7,370 nt of DNA from the NCBI GenBank assembly GCA_027043985.1, contig JALUDQ010000246.1, positions 1 to 7,370 of the forward strand, written 5' to 3'. Of this stretch, positions 1-5,485 are shown in pieces. Position 1 is the first letter of the stretch, and each line of letters begins with the position of its first letter. This DNA is from Desulfurococcales archaeon. Its GTDB lineage: Archaea; Thermoproteota; Thermoprotei_A; Sulfolobales; WANQ01. Position numbers and translations under genes: made by a program. The notes beneath the pieces were generated by a model. The model did not search any database. It was not told where the DNA came from and worked only from the letters and a program-made list of their open reading frames with translations.

Positions 1-1
1 T

Positions 2-1090
2 ATGAGAACTATAGTTAAAGTAGGAGAAGCACTAGGAGCCAGCAGGCTAGTTGAGATAAAACATGCCCATGTATCCGGGGTATCCTATTTAAACATAGGT
101 GATCCGGGACTAGAATTCATAGAGCACCTAGCAAACCTCGATGCGAGAATAAGAGTTTTTGGAACAATTAACCCGCTATCCTTTGACTTAGATTCACCAC
201 ACGAGTTCAATATAACTGCCGAGGAATATGAAAAACAATTACGTATAATAAACGCGTTAAAGAAAATGGGGTTCAACCCAACATTCACATGTACCCCATA
301 TTATATCAGAAAACCTAGCCTAGGCGAGCACCTTGCCTGGGGAGAATCTAGCGCAGTAGCCTATGCCAACATAGTCTATGGAGCTAGAACAAATAAAGAA
401 GGAGGACCAATAGCGCTCTTATCGGCAATAATAGGACGTATCTACTATAGTGGATTACACTTAACAGAAAACCGAATACCAAGAATATACTTTAAGACAA
501 CATTTAATGCATCAAACACCGTAGAAGCAGGTCTATTGGGCTACATTATAGGCAAGCTCTCTAAGGGCAAGACAGCTTACTTAGAAAACAATATACAATG
601 GAAGGAGTCATGGGTTAAAGCATATGCAGCAGCCATTGGCACAACGAGTGACAATCCTCTAACAATCATAGAGAACGTATCACCTGAAACAAACTTATTC
701 AATAAGGAGTACATTGAGGACAAGATAACTATAACTAGAGAAGACCTAGAAGAAGCATACAACGAACTAGCAGATAGTAATAGCCGAGAACAAGTAGTTT
801 TCTTTGGGTGCCCTCACCTAGGGCTAGAAGAATTAAGAGAGCTAGTACGAACAACTAAAGGATACAATAAGCCGATAATAGTGTCTACAAGCCGATACAT
901 ATACGCTAAAGCAGTTGAGGAAAACCTGGTAAAGAAGCTTGAAGAAAAAGGGATAAAAATAATAAAAGACACTTGCCCCATAGTTTCACGTCTATTCAAA
1001 CCCAACACCACGGTGAACACAAACTCAACTAAAGCCTCATTCTATTTAAAGAGGCTTAGGAAGGTGAAAACAATTCTAAGTGACTACTAG
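2..1090 (+). CDS. Aconitase X large (catalytic) subunit, probable phosphomevalonate dehydratase large subunit; 5' end cut by window edge
   Basis: Catalytic subunit of archaeal aconitase X. In crenarchaea this heterodimer dehydrates (R)-5-phosphomevalonate to trans-anhydromevalonate 5-phosphate in the cytosol, a step of the archaeal mevalonate route to isopentenyl diphosphate. Visible family marks, numbered from the first ATG: AHVSG and GVSYLNIGDPGLEF at 22-39; the GESSAVAYAN...GARTNKEGG block at 114-135; GCPHLGLEEL at 269-278; DTCPIV at 323-328. Cys97, Cys270 and Cys325 are the candidate Fe-S ligands. The ATG at 2-4 is probably internal: family members usually carry about 20 more N-terminal residues, and no ribosome binding site is visible, so I treat the gene as truncated by the window. 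The stop is TAG. The small subunit follows 18 nt downstream, which makes the assignment firm. Aconitase X relatives acting on hydroxyproline exist, but those are usually single fused chains. Confidence 0.93.
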   Translation: MRTIVKVGEALGASRLVEIKHAHVSGVSYLNIGDPGLEFIEHLANLDARIRVFGTINPLSFDLDSPHEFNITAEEYEKQLRIINALKKMGFNPTFTCTPYYIRKPSLGEHLAWGESSAVAYANIVYGARTNKEGGPIALLSAIIGRIYYSGLHLTENRIPRIYFKTTFNASNTVEAGLLGYIIGKLSKGKTAYLENNIQWKESWVKAYAAAIGTTSDNPLTIIENVSPETNLFNKEYIEDKITITREDLEEAYNELADSNSREQVVFFGCPHLGLEELRELVRTTKGYNKPIIVSTSRYIYAKAVEENLVKKLEEKGIKIIKDTCPIVSRLFKPNTTVNTNSTKASFYLKRLRKVKTILSDY

Positions 1091-1108
1091 GAAACTGGTG
1101 GATAAGAG

Positions 1109-1522
1109 ATGAAGTACAAAATATTACGTGCCCGTCCCATATTGTTCGATAGAGAAGTGATCGAAGGAACGGTATTGAAGTCGCCAACACCCATCTCACC
1201 CCTCGGCGATATTGACCCAAAAACTGGTGAAATAATAGATCCACGATCTACAATTAAAGGACAGAAAATTACTGAGAAAATACTAGTGGCACCATACTTT
1301 AGAGGCAGTACTGTTGGATCCTACGTATTATTTGCATTAGCAAAATACGGTACAGCGCCTAAAGCTATAATAGTTGGAAGAATAGACCCCATGCTCGTTG
1401 CCGGATGCGTTCTCGGAAATATTCCATTACTAGAATTAAGAACGTACGAGGAGATACCCTCTAATGTACTAGTAATCCTAAAGAAAACTAATAATGAGGT
1501 AGAAGTACATGTCGAGTACTAA
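1109..1522 (+). CDS. Aconitase X small (swivel-domain) subunit, probable phosphomevalonate dehydratase small subunit
   Basis: The 137-residue swivelling beta/alpha domain (DUF126) pairs with the upstream catalytic subunit to form the aconitase X / phosphomevalonate dehydratase heterodimer. Recognisable conserved stretches are SPLGDIDPKTGEIID (30-44) and RGSTVGSYVLFALAKYG (65-81), where the Gly-Ser-Thr-Val-Gly-Ser segment supplies the conserved active-site serine region. IVGRIDPMLVAG (88-99) follows. Length is normal for a stand-alone small subunit. The ATG start is supported by GGTGG at 1097-1101, 7 nt upstream. It lies 18 nt after the large subunit and its last 14 nt overlap tmk, so the three genes are almost certainly one transcript. 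The function is inferred from family and context; the sequence alone does not prove the substrate. Confidence 0.92.
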   Translation: MKYKILRARPILFDREVIEGTVLKSPTPISPLGDIDPKTGEIIDPRSTIKGQKITEKILVAPYFRGSTVGSYVLFALAKYGTAPKAIIVGRIDPMLVAGCVLGNIPLLELRTYEEIPSNVLVILKKTNNEVEVHVEY

Positions 1523-2114
1523 AGGATTACTAGTAGCAATAGAAGGCATTGATGGCGCTGGTAAGACTACGCTCGCTAAAGGGATAGTTTCATCACTAAG
1601 AAAAGAAGGCATACCAGCAGACTATACTATGGAGCCAACTAGAGAACTAATAGGTAACCTAATAAGAAGTCTCCCAGACGAATACCGCGATGGAAGAATA
1701 GAAGCACTACTCTATGCAGCAGATAGAATACACCACTACGAGAAATACATAAAGCCCAGACTAGAAGCGGGGGTCATAGTTGTTGTTGACCGATACATAC
1801 ATTCTTCGATAGCATATCAAGGAGCCCTGGGAGCACCAATACATTGGATAAAAACATTAAACAGTCAAGTAAAGTATCCAGATCTAGCATTCTATATAGA
1901 CGTAACAGTTGATTTAGCGCTCAGCCGTATAAGTAATTCTGGGAGGAGAAAGACATTTTATGAAAAAAGAGAGCTTTTGGAAAAAGTTAGAAACATTTAT
2001 TTAAGCCTAGTTGAGCAAGGAGAACTAATACTATTAGACGGTACATTGGGAGTAAACTCCCTCATAAGCGAAGCAGTAAAAACAATATTAGAGAAAATAG
2101 ATAAAAGCCAATGA
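1509..2114 (+). CDS. tmk: Thymidylate kinase (dTMP kinase)
   Basis: Phosphorylates dTMP to dTDP with ATP in the cytosol, on the way to dTTP. The 201-residue length is typical. The P-loop is GIDGAGKTT at 13-21, the dTMP-binding EPTRE motif is at 42-46, and the DRYIHSSIAYQG signature (family pattern DRY/H...S..AYQ) is at 94-105. The lid region follows around 140-151 (SRISNSGRRKTF). The start lies inside the aconitase X small subunit gene: the ATG at 1509 is preceded by GAGGT at 1496-1500, 8 nt away, which supports translational coupling across a 14-nt overlap. The gene ends 4 bp before the stop codon of the oppositely oriented next gene, so the two transcripts must overlap at their 3' ends or terminate inside each other. 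Confidence 0.95.
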   Translation: MSSTKGLLVAIEGIDGAGKTTLAKGIVSSLRKEGIPADYTMEPTRELIGNLIRSLPDEYRDGRIEALLYAADRIHHYEKYIKPRLEAGVIVVVDRYIHSSIAYQGALGAPIHWIKTLNSQVKYPDLAFYIDVTVDLALSRISNSGRRKTFYEKRELLEKVRNIYLSLVEQGELILLDGTLGVNSLISEAVKTILEKIDKSQ

Positions 2115-2118
2115 GATA

Positions 2119-2514
2119 TTATCTCTGTTTCTCTAGATCATGTTTTCCAAGAATACCTTTAATCCTCTCAACGCGTTCAAGAGCATCAAGAAACATGAGC
2201 ATAACACGTAGCTCATCAACTAGTTCACTAGGCTCCCGTTTCTCAACGATACTTCTCACTTTCTCAAGCTGTTTTGTAATAGTATTCTCTAAAGCGTCTA
2301 GAACACCAGCTACAGTAACACGACTAAGCTCTTCATCAGATTTAACGACAACAACTCTACCATGAATCGGGCAAACTATTTCACCGCTCTTCAACTTAAA
2401 TAGAGGTGAACCACATTTAGGGCAAGTCTCAGATAACATTATGGCTCCAGCTCTTAGAAGCTCGCTCATCTTCTGCAATGCAATTCTTTTTTCTTCAGGT
2501 GAGAGTTTAGCCAA
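2119..2514 (-). CDS. Sjogren's syndrome/scleroderma autoantigen 1 (p27) family zinc-binding protein, UPF0148-like
   Basis: 131-residue archaeal member of the family named after a human autoantigen; the molecular role in archaea is not established. The N-terminal helix (about 5-25) leads into a CPKCGSP-x13-VCPIHG knuckle with Cys31, Cys34, Cys48 and His51 as the probable zinc ligands. The C-terminal half (61-128) is helical and charged, with coiled-coil character. The start codon appears to be TTG at 2514-2512: no ATG or GTG lies in frame between the upstream stop (about 2550) and this position, GGTG sits 8 nt upstream on the coding strand, and MAKLSPEEKR is a normal family N-terminus. It has its own promoter region, divergent from UPF0147 and converging on tmk. 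Family confidence is high; the start is less certain. Confidence 0.88.
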   Translation of the reverse strand: MAKLSPEEKRIALQKMSELLRAGAIMLSETCPKCGSPLFKLKSGEIVCPIHGRVVVVKSDEELSRVTVAGVLDALENTITKQLEKVRSIVEKREPSELVDELRVMLMFLDALERVERIKGILGKHDLEKQR

Positions 2515-2541
2515 AGCTACTACACCATCCTCGTCTATAAC

Positions 2542-2561
2542 AACATACTATTAAGTATGTT
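2542..2561. repeat. Perfect 20-bp inverted repeat in a divergent promoter region (possible operator)
   Basis: AACATACT and AGTATGTT form two perfect 8-nt arms around a 4-nt ATTA spacer. It sits between the proposed box A of the minus-strand autoantigen-family gene (2562-2574) and that gene's TTG start, where the transcription start would fall. A dimeric repressor bound here would block that promoter, which is the usual logic of archaeal operators. No regulator gene is in the window, and the regulatory role is inferred. Confidence 0.45.
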
Positions 2562-2574
2562 TGAAATAAATAAA
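2562..2574 (-). promoter_or_regulatory. Box A (TATA) candidate for the autoantigen-family gene
   Basis: Read on the minus strand this is GTTTATTTATTTC-like, a good archaeal TATA element. A start about 25 nt downstream would fall near 2543 and leave a leader of about 30 nt before the TTG start at 2514. The position is inferred from sequence only. Confidence 0.45.
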
Positions 2575-2575
2575 C

Positions 2576-2584
2576 ATATTTAAT
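2576..2584 (+). promoter_or_regulatory. Box A (TATA) candidate for UPF0147-FAU-1
   Basis: ATATTTAAT on the plus strand. Transcription would start near 2606-2610, giving a leader of roughly 38 nt that includes the GGGGTGA ribosome binding site at 2632-2638. It is adjacent to the oppositely oriented box A, so the two promoters are back to back. Confidence 0.5.
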
Positions 2585-2645
2585 ACTATGAGCCTACTAA
2601 TCTCCTAGAACCCAGAGAAACAATCATACATGGGGTGAATAAGCT

Positions 2646-2909
2646 ATGGCATATGATAATGAAGCAAAGATTAAACAAGCAATCCTCATGCTAATAAGAG
2701 TAATAAACGATACAAGCGTACCACGAAACATTAGGAGAGCAGCAACCGAAGCAATAAAGAGGCTACAAGATCTAAGTCTAAGCCCTGGCGTGAGGGCTGC
2801 TAATGCAGTCGGCATACTTGATGAGGTAAGCCAGGATCCTAATATGCCCACACATACGAGAATAGCTGTCTGGAATGTTGTAACGCTACTCGAAACGGTA
2901 AAGGACTAA
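2646..2909 (+). CDS. UPF0147 family small helical protein
   Basis: 87-residue, all-helical archaeal protein of uncharacterised family UPF0147. The body matches the family: a hydrophobic first helix [19 protein letters not shown] (13-31), then [12 protein letters not shown] (32-43), the loop [23 protein letters not shown] (46-68) and a final helix with WNVVTLLE. The repeated helix-pair pattern resembles a short helical repeat protein, but no enzymatic residues stand out. The ATG is fixed by a strong GGGGTGA at 2632-2638 with 7-nt spacing. FAU-1 begins 4 nt after its stop, so the two are co-transcribed, which suggests a link to RNA metabolism or translation. No biochemical function is known to me. 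Confidence 0.9.
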   Translation: MAYDNEAKIKQAILMLIRVINDTSVPRNIRRAATEAIKRLQDLSLSPGVRAANAVGILDEVSQDPNMPTHTRIAVWNVVTLLETVKD

Positions 2910-2913
2910 GAAG

Positions 2914-4362
2914 ATGCAGTCGGATATAGTAAAGGTTAGGATAAGGGGAATCTATGCTACAGCATTAACGAAAATTCTATTAGATAAAGGATTCGTAATA
3001 GTACAAGCATCACCAATAATAAGGCAGAGATTCAATATACCAGAAAACAATACAGCCCCTGACCTAACAATAAAGACCACTGAAGACCCTCACACGCTAT
3101 TGGTAATAGGCTTTCCCCGACAAGTAGATGAGACGTTAAGAGTCCTTGAAGAAGAAGTAAAATACACTATAAAATGGGAGTCAAAGCTAGGACTATACTC
3201 TACAGTAATAGGCAGAGTCTTAGAAAAACGCGGAGATGAATGCCTAGTATCCTTACCCTATGGTTTAATAGGAATACTCGGAAACTGCAACGAACAGCCA
3301 GGTACAATAATACCCGTAGCAATCGCTAAAACAGCATTAAAGCCGAGAGAAAACATAGTGTTGACAAGGAATCTAAGAGTCATAGGATACTATGCCGCAC
3401 TAATAAAGGATTCAAATAGAATAACCATAAGCGAACACATAAGAGATCCCGAGAGAAAAGCAGAACTAATAACGCTATCCTCAAACATCATTAGGGAGGG
3501 CTACGGGGTACACTGGAGAAGCAGTGCTAGTAGAGCCGAAACACAAGTACTATTAATGGAACTCGAAGAATTGAAGAAAAAATTAAAAGAAATAGCTGAA
3601 AAAGCCGAGAAAGCTAGTGAAGGAGAAATAGTCTACGAGGGCGAAAAAATAGTATTATTAACACTAACTAATCCAGCAAAACAAGTACTCGATAAAATAA
3701 GAAGCGAAGTTACAGCAACAATACCTGGCCACCACTCCTATAAAGCACTAGGAGGAGAATTGTCAAGCATAGTAGACTATGCCGAAAAACTAGTAGAAAA
3801 CAAGTGGATAGCACCAGAAAACGCTGGAAAAGGAATGCTACAATACATTGCAGAAAAGTTAAAGAGCAATAAAAGAATAGAGATAATACACATAAAACCC
3901 GATGGAACACCAATACGTCTAACACCCGGGAAAACAGAGTCAATAATAGTCAAAGAAAACGGCATCACAGTAGAATTAAAGAGAATAATAAGGACACCCG
4001 GAATATACGATGGCCTAAAAATAGAAAAAGAACCAGGGGACTACGATATAATGAGAATAAATACACTATCATGGACTATAACTCACCACTACTACAATAG
4101 AAACGGAGAACTAAAAGGAGAATACATAAACATAAATACACCACCCGAAATAGGCCCCGACAAAATAGTATATCACGATCTCGCACTAGACATAATAAAG
4201 AAACCAGACGGAACAATACAACTAATAGACATAGAAGAATACCTAAAACTACTAAACCAAGGCATAATAAGCAAATACATACACGAAAAAATCCTAGAAA
4301 CACTAAGAAAACAAGGAATAAACACAACCCAACTAGAAAAAAACACAAGAAGAAAACACTAA
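2914..4362 (+). CDS. fau-1: FAU-1 type RNA-binding protein / probable ribonuclease (RNase E/G-like plus DUF402)
   Basis: 482 residues, the normal size for archaeal FAU-1, an A/U-rich RNA-binding protein reported to have RNase E/G-like activity on ribosomal RNA precursors. The N-terminus KVRIRGIYATALTKILLDKGF (7-27) is typical. An S1-like beta region spans about 92-160 (YSTVIGRVLEKRGDECLVSLPYG). RNase E/G-like elements follow, including ITISEHIRDPERKAEL (170-185) and GYGVHWRSSA (196-205), comparable to the G-I-x-R-T-A segment of RNase E/G. A charged helical or coiled-coil stretch occupies about 208-238. The C-terminal DUF402 domain runs from about 355 to 465, with YHDLALDIIKKPDGTIQLIDIEE at 420-442. 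The ATG lies 4 nt after UPF0147, with no strong ribosome binding site, so coupled translation is likely. The 3' third is strikingly poor in T on the coding strand. tRNA-Leu follows 47 nt later. Confidence 0.9.
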   Translation: MQSDIVKVRIRGIYATALTKILLDKGFVIVQASPIIRQRFNIPENNTAPDLTIKTTEDPHTLLVIGFPRQVDETLRVLEEEVKYTIKWESKLGLYSTVIGRVLEKRGDECLVSLPYGLIGILGNCNEQPGTIIPVAIAKTALKPRENIVLTRNLRVIGYYAALIKDSNRITISEHIRDPERKAELITLSSNIIREGYGVHWRSSASRAETQVLLMELEELKKKLKEIAEKAEKASEGEIVYEGEKIVLLTLTNPAKQVLDKIRSEVTATIPGHHSYKALGGELSSIVDYAEKLVENKWIAPENAGKGMLQYIAEKLKSNKRIEIIHIKPDGTPIRLTPGKTESIIVKENGITVELKRIIRTPGIYDGLKIEKEPGDYDIMRINTLSWTITHHYYNRNGELKGEYININTPPEIGPDKIVYHDLALDIIKKPDGTIQLIDIEEYLKLLNQGIISKYIHEKILETLRKQGINTTQLEKNTRRKH

Positions 4363-4409
4363 AAGCCCCGCACAAACCTAAGAAAACACGACCCACACAC
4401 CCAAAGACC

Positions 4410-4494
4410 GCGGGGGTGCCCGAGCCTGGTCAAAGGGGTCGGGCTGAGGACCCGATGGCGTAGGCCTGCGTGGGTTCAAATCCCACCCCCCGCA
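4410..4494 (+). tRNA. tRNA-Leu, anticodon GAG
   Basis: 85-nt class II tRNA. Acceptor GCGGGGG/CCCCCGC (4410-4416, 4487-4493) with discriminator A4494. D arm 4419-4437. Anticodon stem TCGGG/CCCGA around loop CTGAGGA, anticodon GAG at 4446-4448. A long variable arm GGC-GTAG-GCC (4457-4466) is the leucine hallmark. T arm GTGGG-TTCAAAT-CCCAC (4470-4486). There is no intron and CCA is not encoded (TCA follows). No convincing box A lies in the 47 nt after fau-1, so it may be released from a fau-1 read-through transcript or use a weak promoter. It reads CUC and CUU codons. Confidence 0.97.
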
Positions 4495-4721
4495 TCATTC
4501 TAGTAGAACCTCTATTGCTCCGCCGACGAATAATCTCGATATAGTTCTATGATCGCAGTATTCACTGTATTCTTCAATTACAGATTAACGATACATATTG
4601 CTACAGAGCAAACAGTCTCAATTAAAACACAAGTACAAGGATACCTCTTCATTTTACTGAAGACAAAACATGTTTCAAAACCTAAAATAGAGCCTAAAAC
4701 AAAGATCTACAATGCAATCCC
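4495..4721. other. Spacer downstream of tRNA-Leu without a recognisable gene
   Basis: A+T-rich. I find no intact reading frame, RNA fold, long repeat or tRNA 3'-end duplication here. The only structure is CCCTAGGG (4720-4727) at its right edge. It may be the tail of the decayed minus-strand gene to the right or plain intergenic DNA. Confidence 0.5.
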
Positions 4722-5155
4722 CTAGGGAAGATGCCTCTCCAAGGGAGGGAAGAGGCCCTGGAGGAGATGTGCTTGCACAACAATATTCTCGTGAACCGTT
4801 CGGCATATTTCTTGTAGCAGTTAGCGGTTACCATAGAGGTCTTCGCAGAGTATTTTGTCGGTGTTATTGCTCGGTGCTCTGCCTTTATATGAATCCCATT
4901 ACCTCTTTTCCACGTCTAAGATATATTTTTGTTGTAGAGAATGTTGTAGAGAACTTGTGTATATATTTTGGTGCGAGTATACTGTGCTCTATTGTATATG
5001 CTCTTTTCCCTGATTGTTATAGCTGTCCTAAACTCACAATATTCTTGGGCTGTTTCTCCGGGCACTCTAAACACGATCTCATAGTGTTCTCAGCCTAATT
5101 CTACTCTCTAAGTACTTGTAGTGGTTGTCTTGTAATCCTATACAATAATATTCAT
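4722..5155 (-). pseudogene. Decayed protein-coding gene on the minus strand (unidentified family)
   Basis: Reading the minus strand from an ATG at 5155-5153, one frame gives protein-like sequence interrupted by TAG (5140), TAG (5110) and TGA (5092). It then stays open for 57 codons with natural-looking composition (for example EHYEIVFRVPGETAQEY, then CEFRTAITIREK) until TAG at 4918. A shift to the neighbouring frame near 4990 continues as LQQKYILDVEKR, DSYKGRAPSNNTDKILCEDL and LLQEICRTVHENIVVQAHLL, with TAA stops at 4901 and 4823 and a final TAG at 4724. Five internal stops and one frameshift are consistent with a dead gene of about 140 codons. The minus strand is A-rich here, as coding strands are elsewhere in this window. 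I do not recognise the family. Alternatively this is non-coding DNA that looks coding by chance. The plus-strand 128-codon frame at 4712-5098 reads as low-quality sequence and is not called. Confidence 0.42.
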
Positions 5156-5163
5156 GTTCAAAA

Positions 5164-5173
5164 ATATTAAAAA
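5164..5173 (+). promoter_or_regulatory. Box A (TATA) candidate for tRNA-Ala
   Basis: ATATTAAAAA lies about 44 nt upstream of the mature tRNA 5' end, predicting a start near 5194-5196 and a leader of about 17 nt. That leader contains the palindrome GGCTTAAAGCC (5200-5210), which could form a small hairpin before RNase P cleavage. Confidence 0.5.
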
Positions 5174-5211
5174 CACCCAAAGGAAGACTAATATAGCGCG
5201 GCTTAAAGCCT

Positions 5212-5288
5212 GGGCCGGTAGCTCAGCCTGGAAGAGCGCTCGGCTTGCACCCGAGAGGCCCCGGGTTCAAATCCCGGCCGGTCCACCA
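5212..5288 (+). tRNA. tRNA-Ala, anticodon TGC, with encoded CCA
   Basis: Cloverleaf: acceptor GGGCCGG/CCGGTCC (5212-5218, 5278-5284) with the G3-U70 wobble pair that identifies alanine. D arm GCTC/GAGC (5221-5224, 5234-5237). Anticodon stem CTCGG/CCGAG with loop CTTGCAC, anticodon TGC at 5246-5248. T arm CCGGG-TTCAAAT-CCCGG (5261-5277). Discriminator A5285. The genomic sequence continues CCA (5286-5288), unlike the other two tRNAs in the window. There is no intron. It reads GCA and, with wobble, other alanine codons. Confidence 0.97.
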
Positions 5289-5318
5289 TTCTATTCTCAA
5301 TGACTTTAACATTATGGT

Positions 5319-5335
5319 CTTGTTTTCTATTTCTT
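5319..5335 (+). terminator. T-rich terminator candidate after tRNA-Ala
   Basis: The run CTTGTTTTCTATTTCTT begins about 30 nt after the tRNA 3' end. Archaeal RNA polymerase terminates at such oligo-T tracts without needing a hairpin. Inferred from composition only. Confidence 0.4.
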
Positions 5336-5412
5336 GAACTGGTTTTATAGTGGGTAGGTTTTCTTCTCTTTAGATATTAAATGATATTGGTTTTTAAGTC
5401 AGCGCCTCCAAG

Positions 5413-5421
5413 ATATATATA
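5413..5421 (+). promoter_or_regulatory. Box A (TATA) candidate for the amino-acid transporter gene
   Basis: ATATATATA, predicting a start near 5440-5445 and a leader of about 40-45 nt with GGGTG (5474-5478) 7 nt before the ATG. A second T-rich element, TTTTTAAG (around 5392-5399), could be an alternative box A. The heptamer GTGTACC occurs twice in the leader region (5430-5436 and 5476-5482). Confidence 0.5.
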
Positions 5422-5485
5422 GAGTAGGAGTGTACCCTAGCTAAGTAATTATATCAGTATGCAATAGATTACTGGGTGTACCTTT

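Noticed and set aside
4076..4396. Minus-strand 106-codon frame rich in Leu, Phe and Val
   Set aside because: Shadow of the A-rich 3' part of fau-1; reverse-reading A-rich codons yields false hydrophobic stretches.
4733..4756. Hairpin GCCTCT-N12-AGAGGC with repeated AGGGAAGA, considered as an IS200/IS605 end
   Set aside because: A single 6-bp stem without an adjacent transposase or TnpB remnant is weak, and it lies inside the proposed decayed gene.
4712..5098. Plus-strand 128-codon reading frame between the two tRNAs
   Set aside because: Cys-, Arg- and Phe-rich low-quality sequence with no family resemblance, no good ribosome binding site, and T-rich composition unlike coding strands here; the minus-strand pseudogene explains the region better.
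4470..5285. Possible integrated element between tRNA-Leu and tRNA-Ala with att repeats
   Set aside because: No second copy of either tRNA 3' end is visible in the interval, and no integrase-like sequence was found.
5430..5482. Direct repeat GTGTACC in the transporter leader
   Set aside because: Seven bases twice in 50 bp is not far beyond chance, and one copy overlaps the ribosome binding site; no regulator is implicated.
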